Assembly: GCF_003012345.1 (NCBI RefSeq)
Contig: NZ_PVRV01000016.1
Location: 1 to 64,000, forward strand
Origin: Phytohalomonas tamaricis
GTDB lineage: Bacteria; Pseudomonadota; Gammaproteobacteria; Pseudomonadales; Halomonadaceae
Direction of reading: 5' to 3'
DNA length: 64,000 nucleotides
How positions within the stretch are numbered: position 1 is the stretch's first letter; the number at the start of each line of letters is the position of its first letter. Shown one piece after another: positions 18,629 to 26,826 of the stretch. The notes under the pieces were generated by a model, which worked only from the letters and a program-made list of their open reading frames with translations, ran no database searches and was not told where the DNA came from. The translations under genes and the position numbers were made by a program.

Positions 18629-18643
18629 ACAAGAAAATCTTGT
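18629..18643. promoter_or_regulatory. Candidate repressor operator
   Basis: ACAAGA-AAA-TCTTGT is a perfect 6-bp inverted repeat in the divergent space between the CI-like and Ogr-like genes. GTTAC/GTAAC flanks it. Operator function is inferred from position only. Confidence 0.4.
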
Positions 18644-18706
18644 TGGTTAGTAACTTTGAGTTGACGTATCAAAATGCAATCTGAGCCGATAGTTGGAGGA
18701 GTCTAT

Positions 18707-18964
18707 ATGGAACGTAAAACAAGTTTGCGCCTTAGTTGCCCACACTGTGATGCTTTTGCTCGTGTCCGTAAAAGTCAGCAGTTAACCCCGCTATATCGTG
18801 AGGCAGTAGTGGAGTGTCAAAATCCTGATTGTGGGTGGAGAGGGAAGCTAGCTCTTGAAATGACACAAACGCTGACGTTTAGTCAGAGTCCGAACCCAGA
18901 CATATCTCTTCCTCTTGCTCCGCGCTTGAGAAATACGTTCATGCAGCAAATGTCAGCTCACTAA
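18707..18964 (+). CDS. Ogr/Delta-like zinc-finger transcription activator
   Basis: An 85-residue protein with the P2 Ogr / P4 Delta type zinc finger: CPHC near residue 11 and, about 26 residues later, CQNPDC followed by GW. Family members activate late phage promoters through RNA polymerase alpha. GGAGGAG stands before the ATG at 18707, an excellent site, so it is likely expressed. It lies divergent to the CI-like repressor, about 200 bp away. Confidence 0.82.
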   Translation: MERKTSLRLSCPHCDAFARVRKSQQLTPLYREAVVECQNPDCGWRGKLALEMTQTLTFSQSPNPDISLPLAPRLRNTFMQQMSAH

Positions 18965-18992
18965 TCGATAACAAAGAAGATCAATTCTTATC

Positions 18993-19211
18993 ATGAGAAA
19001 AAAAGCTGAATTGCAAGATTATAAGCCGATAGGTATAGCGCATGAGGTAGGAGAGCTGACCGTGCTGCATGGCGGTCAGCAGTCTCATTATAATTCTGCG
19101 CTTCTAATCACTTTTGAAGATGCAGTATCGCTTCAAAATGCTTTAGAGCTAAAGCATTGCTCTTATTTTTTTGAGTACGAATATATCGCAATGAAACGCC
19201 TAAAGTCCTGA
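18993..19211 (+). CDS. Small hypothetical protein downstream of the Ogr-like gene
   Basis: A 72-codon ORF starting 28 nt after the Ogr-like gene on the same strand. I recognise no domain. It is basic at the start, with an alternating hydrophobic pattern and no membrane segment. The adjacency suggests cotranscription as part of the phage-derived unit. No strong Shine-Dalgarno. Confidence 0.5.
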   Translation: MRKKAELQDYKPIGIAHEVGELTVLHGGQQSHYNSALLITFEDAVSLQNALELKHCSYFFEYEYIAMKRLKS

Positions 19212-19226
19212 GTGTCATAAGGATCT

Positions 19227-20198
19227 TCATATATCGAACAGCTTTCCCCACTCTTCGTCTGTTTCTTTATATTTAAAGCGTGTCAAACCGGCAGTAGGTG
19301 TAAAGGTCATTTCACCAAAATAAATATGCTCTTCAACAATATAAAAGTCGACTCGGACATATGAAAAACCTTCAGCAAGCTTAAGGGCAAGTTCTATTCC
19401 TTTGTCGAGCATCTTAGGCTTCGCAATAGCTTGCCCAGAGCTGTATTTGTCTTCTCTTATATCGATAAGATTCCAAGCCTGGTCATAGAAATCAACTTTA
19501 TAGTTAGTAAAGCGATCATGGGCTACTTCTATGAATACAACCGGATCTTCGCCTTCCTTCTTAAAACAGTGGAATTTAAAGTCTTTAGGTACCTGATGGT
19601 TTTCATCAAGTAAAAGTCTTTCAAATATCAAACGAGGCTGGATCCGCTTATAATGATTTTCTCGGCATATTTTATAAAAATTATGAGATAGCCACTCTGT
19701 ACTTAAATTGTAAAGGTAAGGGAAAGTATATTGTGACTTATCGTGAACTAGAAGATTGTATCCAAAGCCATGGTTAGCTTTCATCACAAAGCTATTAGGA
19801 AGCTGAGCGAATAGTTTGGGCGAGATACTAGATGCTATCTTGTAGCATGGAACTAAATGCTGTTCCCCTATTTTATAGGCAACGTATTCTCGAGCTTCGA
19901 TTTTATCACTTAGTACAGAAAATATAGGTTGCGGGTGAAGTTTCCGGTAGCAAATTTTTTCATTAAACGTCTTTGGGTTCTTTAAATTAGGGAACTCTCC
20001 AAAAGCGCGCTTGTAGCGCAATGGGACATGAAGACGATCTGAAAGCGAATTCATGATATTGCTACGAATAGCAGCCATCATAGCGTTGTAAAAATTCTTT
20101 ATTTTCCCATTCATTTCGTTGGGCGCTGAACTTTTCATAGCCAAGTCTGACGTGGTGGTATATGACTCGCCCAGATTGTTCCTCATTACCCTAGGCAT
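19227..20198 (-). CDS. TupA-like ATP-grasp protein
   Basis: A 323-residue protein matching the ATP-grasp TupA-like family found in surface-polysaccharide and teichuronopeptide loci. Diagnostic segments are FPNLKNPKTFNEKICYRKL near residue 70, LSDKIEAREYV, FVMKANHGFGYN (ATP-binding), PKDFKFHCF, and C-terminal YVRVDFYIVEEHIYFGEMTFTPTAGL with the metal/ATP-binding acids. AAGGAG precedes the ATG by 7 nt, and the start overlaps the upstream gene by 8 nt. It likely modifies a surface glycan; the substrate is unknown. Its low GC and island location suggest transfer. Confidence 0.85.
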   Translation of the reverse strand: MPRVMRNNLGESYTTTSDLAMKSSAPNEMNGKIKNFYNAMMAAIRSNIMNSLSDRLHVPLRYKRAFGEFPNLKNPKTFNEKICYRKLHPQPIFSVLSDKIEAREYVAYKIGEQHLVPCYKIASSISPKLFAQLPNSFVMKANHGFGYNLLVHDKSQYTFPYLYNLSTEWLSHNFYKICRENHYKRIQPRLIFERLLLDENHQVPKDFKFHCFKKEGEDPVVFIEVAHDRFTNYKVDFYDQAWNLIDIREDKYSSGQAIAKPKMLDKGIELALKLAEGFSYVRVDFYIVEEHIYFGEMTFTPTAGLTRFKYKETDEEWGKLFDI

Positions 20199-20712
20199 GA
20201 AAGTACTCCTTCGATTTCAATGATAGCATTACTTGCTGCTGTGTTTTGAAGACAGCGCTTTTAATATAAAAGCCTTTAAAAAGGCAGTTGCTATTAACCT
20301 GAGATGTCGTTGCAATTCTTGCTTTTGATGAGATAGCTATAAGGTAGCTGGGTATAAATATTGCTAAGGACGTTGTAAGTATGCTGAGATCATTGAAGTC
20401 AACTTTTTTTGCTTCCTTTAAGCCGTTAAATTGGAGGAAAGTCGAATCCATGAGAGTGATAAGTGATGGTAAAAAAATCATCAGACAGGCTGATGAGGTA
20501 ATGGCAATGTTGTCACTATTGCTTTTTGATACATGATTAAATGTATTATGGGTAAAAATTATAGGTTTGATAATAGCAATAGACGTATTACGCAAATCGA
20601 AACCATCCGATCCCAAATGCCGTATCATACAGGCGCTGATGAACATTTCTTTGAAAAAAAGGATCACCTTTTTTGAAAATTTCCCAAAAGTATCGGTTGC
20701 GATCTGATTCAT
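20191..20712 (-). CDS. Unrecognised AT-rich protein coupled to the TupA-like gene
   Basis: A 173-residue ORF upstream of and overlapping the TupA-like gene by 8 nt on the same strand. It has two or three hydrophobic stretches (about residues 42-55, 70-90 and 112-128) separated by polar, Ser/Asn/Lys-rich parts. I do not recognise a family; a worn fragment of a polysaccharide flippase is conceivable but unproven. The start has no good Shine-Dalgarno. The overlap with tupA is the best argument that it is translated. Confidence 0.5.
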   Translation of the reverse strand: MNQIATDTFGKFSKKVILFFKEMFISACMIRHLGSDGFDLRNTSIAIIKPIIFTHNTFNHVSKSNSDNIAITSSACLMIFLPSLITLMDSTFLQFNGLKEAKKVDFNDLSILTTSLAIFIPSYLIAISSKARIATTSQVNSNCLFKGFYIKSAVFKTQQQVMLSLKSKEYFHA

Positions 20713-21273
20713 GGCCCGGCGGCTTGCATAAATGGAATACTCAAAAATGATAATTTAATGTATATGAATTACTTTAAATTATGGCACGTAACAATTTGCA
20801 AGGATGTGCTGAAGTAAGCAACCTAACCTTTTCTTATGCAGTAAATAGAGCTGTGGGGTTGAATAAGCCCTGTTTGATAGCAGGTCTAATATTTAAGAAT
20901 GTCGAATTAATAAAATAGTCTGAGTGAAGGGTGCTGTTGCCTTTTAAGAAGCATTTTATGGATGGATTGCCTGTAAATATGAATATAAAACAGGTTTTTG
21001 CGCTGAATAGAGAGGTATTCTTTGAATTAAGATGTGGAGCCCATGGCGACCAAATAGCATTTCTTTTTACTTTTATCTCGCATTTTTAATTGGTATGAGT
21101 TAGCCGATTAGTTATAAGATAAATTGGAGTGTTTAGAATAAGCGACTGCCATGAAGGTTTTTGCATGGCTGTTATGGCCGTGAGAGGCGCAAATATTCAG
21201 CCTTAAGCCAGCAGCGAGAATACTGTTTTTTATAATTCACGCGCCCTATTTGAATTATAATTTATGAGGGCGT
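20713..21273. other. AT-rich non-coding or degraded stretch of the island
   Basis: About 560 bp with no ORF of 60 codons or more. Two very short plus-strand ORFs (46 codons near 20781, 36 codons near 20981) have no ribosome-binding sites. It separates the TupA cargo from ssrA. I see no integrase remnant or clear direct repeat of the tmRNA 3' end. Confidence 0.5.
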
Positions 21274-21372
21274 AAAAAAAGCGGCTTAGAAGCCACTCAG
21301 CTGATGGCATTAATATTAACTCAGAAGAGTTCCTATTAGATGCAACCGCTTGAGTGCTTCTAAGCCGCTTTC
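21274..21372 (-). terminator. Expanded terminator hairpin of ssrA
   Basis: On the minus strand AAGCGGCTTAGAAGC plus ACTCA pairs with TGAGT and GGCTTCTAAGCCGCTT, giving a stem of about 20 bp with one bulge, followed by T7. The arms enclose about 50 nt that can itself fold (AACTC/GAGTT; GCAT/ATGC). An ordinary terminator has a 3-8 nt loop; this one looks interrupted or expanded. Confidence 0.75.
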
Positions 21373-21379
21373 CTTAAAG

Positions 21380-21763
21380 TGGTGGAGGCGGCGGGAATTG
21401 AACCCGCGTCCGCCGGTACTCTCCCTTTGGCTCTACATGCTTAGTTTCGTCTTTTGTTTTAACAGCACTGGCTCCGACGAGCAGGATCCAGTGTCGCGAT
21501 TCTTCTAAGTTTTAACATTTGCCGTGAAGACACCAGCAAATGCGATCCTATCAGTTTTGGCTCTTGCCCATCCACGATGAATAGGCACATCGCTTCAGGG
21601 TTAGGCAAATAGCTAACTGCGGTTTAGGCGGCTAGCAGTTCACCTTGAGCATAGTTTTCGTCGTTTGCGACTATATCAATTGTAACGTTTTATTTACGAG
21701 ATACGTTACGCTCTCGGCATGCACCTCAGGGTTTGCTCCCGGCGTCGAATCCAGAACGCCCCC
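21380..21763 (-). ncRNA. ssrA: Transfer-messenger RNA (tmRNA)
   Basis: A 384-nt tmRNA with 5' GGGGGCGTTCTGGATTCGAC and a 3' tRNA-like end with encoded CCA. The tag reading frame at 21624-21668 gives ANDENYAQGELLAA followed by TAA, with the usual GCA resume codon. It rescues stalled ribosomes with SmpB, encoded just upstream on the same strand. It forms the right border of the AT-rich island; ssrA 3' ends are frequent integration sites. Confidence 0.96.
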
Positions 21764-21819
21764 TTAGAACTAAATAATTCTATCAGAATGATGTATCTTC
21801 GCCAAGCTGATAGCGGAAA

Positions 21820-22299
21820 CTAGTTTTGGCTTCGCATGATGCGAGCTTTTTGTCGTTCCCAATCACGTGTTTTCTCTGTGGCACGTTTATCATGGAGCTT
21901 TTTGCCGACTACTAAGGCCAGTTCACATTTAACCATGTGGCCTTTCCAGTACAGTTTTAAGGGAACGCAGGTATGCCCCTTATCCTGTGTACGTGAAAAG
22001 ATTCGGGCAATCTCTTTTTTATGTAACAGTAGCTTACGGGTGCGGTCTGGCTCGGCAATGCTGTGCGTGCTAGTCGTGTTCAGTGGAGTGAAGTGTGAAC
22101 CTAGCAACCACGCCTCGCCATTTTTGACCAAAATGTAAGTGTCTGTCAGTTGGCCTTTGCCTGCTCGCAGGCTCTTAACCTCCCAGCCTGCCAACGACAG
22201 TCCTGCCTCGAACGTTTCTTCGATATGGTATTCATGCCGTGCCTTGCGATTTTGGGCAATGACATTGCTGTTTGGCATGTTGCCTTTTTTCTTGCCCAT
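21820..22299 (-). CDS. smpB: SsrA-binding protein
   Basis: A 159-residue RNA-binding protein that escorts tmRNA to stalled ribosomes. [18 protein letters not shown] and [11 protein letters not shown] at the N-terminus, the [10 protein letters not shown] segment and the basic tail [20 protein letters not shown] are typical. AAGAGG lies before the ATG at 22299; an in-frame ATG 18 nt upstream is less well placed. It sits directly upstream of ssrA, the usual arrangement. Confidence 0.96.
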   Translation of the reverse strand: MGKKKGNMPNSNVIAQNRKARHEYHIEETFEAGLSLAGWEVKSLRAGKGQLTDTYILVKNGEAWLLGSHFTPLNTTSTHSIAEPDRTRKLLLHKKEIARIFSRTQDKGHTCVPLKLYWKGHMVKCELALVVGKKLHDKRATEKTRDWERQKARIMRSQN

Positions 22300-22430
22300 A
22301 TGGCCTCTTGTCTTCAACTATCAATAAGTGGTGATCACTCCGAGATGGGGGAAGGCGTGATACCATTCAAGTATTCATATTAAACTCTTGATGATACGCC
22401 AGTTGCGTATCTACGTCAGCGGAGAGGTAC

Positions 22431-22865
22431 ATGCCCAAAGTTAATCGGTCGGCATTAGTGCGCCATTCCGATCAGGCGATGTTCGATCTGGTCAATGACT
22501 TCGAAAGCTATCCGCAATTTTTGCCTGGGTGCCGCAGGGCGCGGCTGCTTGAGCGTGAGCAAAGCTATTTGATTGGGGAGCTTACCCTGGCCAAGGGCGG
22601 CATTGAGCAGAGTTTTGTGACCCGCAATGATCTATACGAGCCCCATTGTATCGAACTTTCACTCGTGGATGGTCCCTTTAAGCGACTATCAGGGCAGTGG
22701 TTATTCACTTCATTAGGTGAAGATACGTGTAAGGTAGCTTTGGAGCTTGAGTTCGAGTTTGCTAATCGCTTGATCGGCATGGCGTTTAGTCGACTATTTA
22801 ATCAGATGGCAGGGCAGCTTGTTGATGCGTTCACAAAACGGGCTGATGTGGTTTATGGTCGCTGA
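22431..22865 (+). CDS. ratA: RatA family START-domain protein (coenzyme Q-binding / ribosome association)
   Basis: A 144-residue single START/polyketide-cyclase-like domain. It shows the conserved FDLVNDFESYPQFLPGC segment and FKRLSGQWLF, ending with LVDAFTKRADVVYG. Relatives are described both as RatA, which blocks 70S assembly in E. coli, and as Coq10-like ubiquinone carriers; the sequence cannot decide between them. It overlaps the rnfH-like gene, as in E. coli ratA-ratB, and is divergent from smpB. Confidence 0.92.
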   Translation: MPKVNRSALVRHSDQAMFDLVNDFESYPQFLPGCRRARLLEREQSYLIGELTLAKGGIEQSFVTRNDLYEPHCIELSLVDGPFKRLSGQWLFTSLGEDTCKVALELEFEFANRLIGMAFSRLFNQMAGQLVDAFTKRADVVYGR

Positions 22866-23178
22866 TAATAATGGGTCAACATGTGCCATTCAGATTGAAG
22901 TGGCTTATGCCTGTCCTGATAAGCAACATATCATATCGTTGTCCGTGCCTGTTGGTACGACGGCGCGTGAGGCGTTAAAATACTCTGGTATTGATAGATA
23001 TTTTTTCGATCTGACGTCAGAGCAACTGGAAAGCGTGGAACTGGGTGTGTTCGGACAGCTCATACGGGATTCGGATAGTTATGTGCTGTCTAGCGGGGAT
23101 CGGTTAGAGTGCTATCGTGACTTGGTGCGTGATCCGAAACAGGCGCGCATTGCACGCGCCGAACGGAAGCCTGGTTGA
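22855..23178 (+). CDS. RnfH/RatB family ubiquitin-like protein (UPF0125)
   Basis: A 107-residue small beta-grasp protein. IQIEVAYACPDKQHIISLSVPVGTTAREAL, VELGVFGQLIRDS and LSSGDRLECYRDLVRDPKQARIAR match the family. The ATG at 22855 overlaps the ratA stop, which implies translational coupling. Function in this context is unknown. Confidence 0.88.
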   Translation: MVADNNGSTCAIQIEVAYACPDKQHIISLSVPVGTTAREALKYSGIDRYFFDLTSEQLESVELGVFGQLIRDSDSYVLSSGDRLECYRDLVRDPKQARIARAERKPG

Positions 23179-23192
23179 AGTGGCTCCAACTG

Positions 23193-23600
23193 TTATGGAG
23201 TTGGGGAGATGGTTGCGCTTGGAGCTCTTGCTGCAGCCGACGCGGGTGCATCATGATTCGATGTTTTAGGCTCTGCCGCGAGGTTGTCTGAAGAGTGTAT
23301 TTCTGCAAGGCGACTATCATCGAAGGTTAGCGTCACACGCTTCTCAACGATATCGTCTTCTGCAGTCTTCATTCGATAGACATAATCCCACTGATTTGTA
23401 TTGAAGGGATCTTCTAACAATGGGCTGCCCATGACATATTGCACCTGCTCGCGGGTCATTCCGAGCTGAAGCTGTTGAACCATTTCTGGTTTGATCAGGT
23501 TTCCCTGAGGAAGGTCGCGTTTATACACACTGAACAAACTGCATCCAGAGAGCAGTGTAAATACGCAACAAAAGGTGATTACTTTGATCGTGTTTTGCAT
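23193..23600 (-). CDS. bamE: Outer membrane protein assembly factor BamE
   Basis: A 135-residue outer-membrane lipoprotein of the BAM complex. A signal peptide with lipobox LLSGC (Cys 20) is followed by the SmpA/OmlA domain: QGNLIKPEMVQQLQLGMTREQV, YVMGSPLLEDPF and WDYVYRM. A C-terminal Ala/Ser/Pro-rich tail of about 25 residues exceeds the E. coli protein. It is divergent from fur, the standard arrangement in Pseudomonas-like genomes, and convergent with the rnfH-like gene (14 nt between stops). Confidence 0.94.
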   Translation of the reverse strand: MQNTIKVITFCCVFTLLSGCSLFSVYKRDLPQGNLIKPEMVQQLQLGMTREQVQYVMGSPLLEDPFNTNQWDYVYRMKTAEDDIVEKRVTLTFDDSRLAEIHSSDNLAAEPKTSNHDAPASAAARAPSATISPTP

Positions 23601-23674
23601 TTGCTCCTGACTTTCCCTATCGTTTGCCTTAGTCGATCATACCCGATACATCAAGCGACTGCGAAGAGCATGCC

Positions 23675-24130
23675 ATGGCCGATAAGAACCAGGAGTTACG
23701 CAAGGCGGGCCTAAAGGTCACCTTGCCCCGTGTGAAAATTCTGCAAATCCTGGAGGCAACTCGAGAAGAAGATCTGCATATGAGCGCGGAAGATGTCTAC
23801 AAGGCGCTGTTAGAGGCAGGTGAAGATGTTGGCTTGGCCACCGTTTATCGTGTTCTGACGCAGTTTGAAGCGGCAGGGCTGGTCGTGCGCCACAACTTCG
23901 ACGGTGGACATGCCGTATTCGAAATGTCCCAGGAGGAGCATCATGATCATATGCTCTGTCTGGAGACTGGCGAAGTGGTTGAGTTCTTCGATCATGATAT
24001 CGAGCGCCGCCAGCGTGAGATCGCTGAAGAGCGTGGCTTTGAACTGGTCGATCATGCCCTTGTGCTTTATGTTCGTCCGAAAGGATCGAACGCAACGCGT
24101 CAGGACGGTGGAGGTGGCAATCGCCGCTGA
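23675..24130 (+). CDS. fur: Ferric uptake regulator
   Basis: A 151-residue Fe(II)-responsive repressor. The winged helix includes LKVTLPRVKILQIL and DVGLATVYRVLTQFEAAG; the metal site includes HHDHMLC and the downstream Glu/His residues. The second Cys of the CxxC pair of E. coli Fur is absent (CLETG), as in Pseudomonas Fur, so structural zinc is probably not Cys-bound. A Gly-rich tail closes the protein. Divergent from bamE. Confidence 0.96.
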   Translation: MADKNQELRKAGLKVTLPRVKILQILEATREEDLHMSAEDVYKALLEAGEDVGLATVYRVLTQFEAAGLVVRHNFDGGHAVFEMSQEEHHDHMLCLETGEVVEFFDHDIERRQREIAEERGFELVDHALVLYVRPKGSNATRQDGGGGNRR

Positions 24131-24149
24131 GACTGCATGTATAGCCTAT

Positions 24150-24182
24150 AAAAAACCGCAGGCGTAAAGCCTGCGGTTTTTT
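24150..24182. terminator. Bidirectional terminator between fur and recN
   Basis: AAAAAACCGCAGGC pairs with GCCTGCGGTTTTTT around GTAAA. A and T runs on both sides make it usable by both convergent genes. Confidence 0.9.
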
Positions 24183-24227
24183 GTTTTTCCGTTTTTTGCT
24201 CTAGATATCTTTAATCTTTGGCGCTCG

Positions 24228-25904
24228 TTAATGATGAGGGCGTTGGCTAAGGTCAAGCATCTCGCGAGCATGTGCCAGCGTGCGTTCCGAAAGATTGACG
24301 CCACCAAGCATTCGCGCTAGTTCGCGCACTCGGCCTGATTTGTCGAGCAATGCCATACGGGTAAGGGTGGTGTCCTGTTCCGCTTGTTTTTCAATATGAA
24401 GGTGTTGGTGGCCTTGTGCGGCGACTTGAGGTAAATGAGTGACGCAAAGCACCTGGCCGTTCGTGCCTAGCTGCCTTAATAGTTGGCCCACTATTTCAGC
24501 CGTGGCACCCGAAATGCCCACATCCACTTCATCGAAAACCAATGAAGGAATGGTGCTGTGCTGAGCGGCAACGACCTGGATGGCTAGGCTGACGCGAGAA
24601 AGTTCACCACCGGACGCTACTTTAGTGAGAGCGCGTGCTGGCTGGCCAGGATTCGCACTAATGAGAAACTGGACGCGGTCGGCTCCATCGGGCTGCGGTG
24701 TGTCGCGATTACTGACACTGACTTCAAAGCGGGCTTTGTTCATGCCGAGAAAAGCAAGCTGTGCTTGGACCTCTTGCCCCATACGTTGGGCTGCGGCCTG
24801 TCTGTTGGTAGAAACCTGCTTGGCCAGTGCCCGCCAAGTTTCACGGATCTGTTCGCCTTCATGTGTTAATGCTTCCAGATCTTGGCTGCCTTCCTCTAGG
24901 CTGGCGAGCTCGACGCTCAATCGCTGATGGAGAGCAACGACCTCTTCGGGCATGATGTGATGTTTACGTGCAATACGATGAATATCGCCTAGCCGCTCAT
25001 CGACACGTTGTAGGCGGTCAGGGTCAAGTTCGGTGTTTTCAACGAAGCGGTGAAGCTCACGGCCAGCTTCCTCGACTTGGATGCGTGCCTCTTCAATCAT
25101 GGCAGCTATGTCGGCAAGTACTCCTTTGTCACTGCCGGACAGAAGAGATAGATGCTGCGCGGCTTGAGTAAGACGAATCAGTGCACCTTGCTCATCGTCA
25201 TCGCAGTATTGAGCCGCAGCCTGGGCTTCGCTGATAGTCTGTTCTGCATTGGCAAGTGTGGTTTGCTCTTCTTCAAGTGTCGCCAGCTCACCTTCTGCAA
25301 TAGCGAGATGGTCGAGTTCTTCGACTTGATAGCGTAGGAGTTGGCGTTTGGCCTGAATCTCGTCTCCTGCTTCACGGGCTCGCTTCAAACGGCGACGAAT
25401 ATCCTGCCAGTGTCGAAATAGCCGCCCTAGCTCAGCAATGTCTTCGCTGTGGCCAGCAAATTCGTCCAGTAGGCGCAGGTGTGTTTCTTCGCGCAGCAGT
25501 GATTGATGGGCGTGTTGACTGTGGATGTCTATCAAATGTTCGCCAAGCGCCTTGAGATCTGCCACAGGGCATGCTGAACCGTTGATCCACGCCTTGGAAC
25601 GGCCATTGGCGGTAATGACGCGACGCAACAGGCACTCTTCATCATTGAGGAGCTCGCGTGATGCAAGCCAGGCACGAGCTTCGGGAAGTGCGGCAAGATC
25701 AAAGCGGGCCGACAGTTCCGCGCGCTCGGCGTTGTGACGCACGCTACCCACATCGGCGCGCTCGCCCAGGCAGAGTGACAGTGCATCAAGCAGGATCGAC
25801 TTGCCGGCACCGGTTTCACCGGTAATAGCCGTCATGCCTTTTTGAAAATCGAGTTCTAGATGATCAACGATCGCATAATCATTGATGGCGAGCTGTACCA
25901 ACAT
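24228..25904 (-). CDS. recN: DNA repair protein RecN
   Basis: A 558-residue SMC-like ATPase that holds DNA ends together in double-strand-break repair. Walker A GETGAGKS near residue 30, long coiled coils in the centre (about 150-370), the ABC signature ASGGELSR and Walker B SLVFDEVDVGISG are all present. Full length for the family. A LexA-type box lies 26 nt upstream, so SOS control is expected as in E. coli. Confidence 0.96.
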   Translation of the reverse strand: MLVQLAINDYAIVDHLELDFQKGMTAITGETGAGKSILLDALSLCLGERADVGSVRHNAERAELSARFDLAALPEARAWLASRELLNDEECLLRRVITANGRSKAWINGSACPVADLKALGEHLIDIHSQHAHQSLLREETHLRLLDEFAGHSEDIAELGRLFRHWQDIRRRLKRAREAGDEIQAKRQLLRYQVEELDHLAIAEGELATLEEEQTTLANAEQTISEAQAAAQYCDDDEQGALIRLTQAAQHLSLLSGSDKGVLADIAAMIEEARIQVEEAGRELHRFVENTELDPDRLQRVDERLGDIHRIARKHHIMPEEVVALHQRLSVELASLEEGSQDLEALTHEGEQIRETWRALAKQVSTNRQAAAQRMGQEVQAQLAFLGMNKARFEVSVSNRDTPQPDGADRVQFLISANPGQPARALTKVASGGELSRVSLAIQVVAAQHSTIPSLVFDEVDVGISGATAEIVGQLLRQLGTNGQVLCVTHLPQVAAQGHQHLHIEKQAEQDTTLTRMALLDKSGRVRELARMLGGVNLSERTLAHAREMLDLSQRPHH

Positions 25905-25930
25905 GGTTATCCCCTATGGAGATCACTTGA

Positions 25931-25946
25931 CTGTGTTTTTATACAG
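25931..25946 (-). promoter_or_regulatory. LexA (SOS) box of recN
   Basis: On the minus strand CTGTATAAAAACACAG matches the gammaproteobacterial core CTG-N10-CAG with an AT-rich centre. It ends 26 nt before the recN ATG. Confidence 0.8.
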
Positions 25947-26007
25947 GCTATCTACTGAGCCTTCAATCCCCTTCTTTATGCTATCCAACGATTACTTTCT
26001 TCATTGC

Positions 26008-26035
26008 CTTGAGTTCAGACAAAACATCCCCATCT
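26008..26035 (+). promoter_or_regulatory. Sigma-32 promoter of grpE
   Basis: CTTGAGT (26008-26014), a 13-nt spacer and CCCCATCT (26028-26035) closely match the heat-shock consensus CTTGAAA/CCCCATnT. It lies 57 nt before the grpE ATG. Confidence 0.85.
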
Positions 26036-26092
26036 AGGCAACAGTTTCCCAATCAGATTGGTTAAACACCGTTTACGGCAGGAGTTGGAGTT

Positions 26093-26782
26093 ATGGCTAA
26101 GAATCCGCAGAACCCGAACCCGGCAGATGAAGAACTCGATCGTGCAACCCGTGATGCTGAGCCTCAGCCGCTCGATATCGATAACGAGAACAATCCGATA
26201 GACGATGTTTCTGTTACTCCCGATGAAAGCACTATTGCAGCGTTCGGCGAGGCAAGTGAAGAAGAGTTGAGCATTGATGCGGCGACAACCGCTGATGCTG
26301 AGATCAATGCCGATACTGATGTGTTGGCTGCTCGTATTGAAGAGCTGGAACAGGCGCTTGTGACCACAAGGGATCAGTCGCTGCGTGCTGCTGCCGAGGC
26401 CCAAAATGCAAGGCGTCGTGCGGATCAGGATATCGAGAAGGCCAGAAAGTTCGCGCTTGAAAAGTTTGTTAAGGAGCTTCTGCCAGTCGTAGATAGTCTT
26501 GAGAAAGCGCTTGAAAGCATGGGTGATGATGCTGACCAAGTGCATCGTGAAGGCGTGTCAATGACCTTGAAGCTACAGCTTGATGTATTGAACAAGTTCG
26601 GTGTCGTGCAGGTAGACCCGCAGGGCGAACCGTTTGATCCTCAGTATCATGAAGCCATGTCGATGGTCCCCAGCCCATCGCTGGATCCCAATACTGTCAT
26701 GGATGTAATGCAGAAAGGTTACACGCTGAATGGCCGGCTTGTTCGCCCGGCGATGGTTGTTGTCAGCAAGGCGGCACAGTAG
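26093..26782 (+). CDS. grpE: Nucleotide exchange factor GrpE
   Basis: A 229-residue DnaK cofactor that releases ADP. A long acidic, low-complexity N-terminus (about 75 residues) is followed by the coiled-coil (EELEQALVTTRDQSLRAAAE), RKFALEKFVKELLPVVDSLEKAL, and the beta-domain motif GEPFDPQYHEAMSM with YTLNGRLVRPAMV. GGAGTTGGAG precedes the ATG. It reads into dnaK but dnaK also has its own sigma-32 promoter. Confidence 0.96.
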   Translation: MAKNPQNPNPADEELDRATRDAEPQPLDIDNENNPIDDVSVTPDESTIAAFGEASEEELSIDAATTADAEINADTDVLAARIEELEQALVTTRDQSLRAAAEAQNARRRADQDIEKARKFALEKFVKELLPVVDSLEKALESMGDDADQVHREGVSMTLKLQLDVLNKFGVVQVDPQGEPFDPQYHEAMSMVPSPSLDPNTVMDVMQKGYTLNGRLVRPAMVVVSKAAQ

Positions 26783-26826
26783 CGCACGCTGTTACGGCAA
26801 TAACTGCTTGTAAAAAGGGGAAGGCA

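Noticed and set aside
20781..21090. Two short plus-strand ORFs (46 and 36 codons) in the island
   Set aside because: No ribosome-binding sites and no similarity to anything I recognise; chance ORFs in AT-rich DNA are common.
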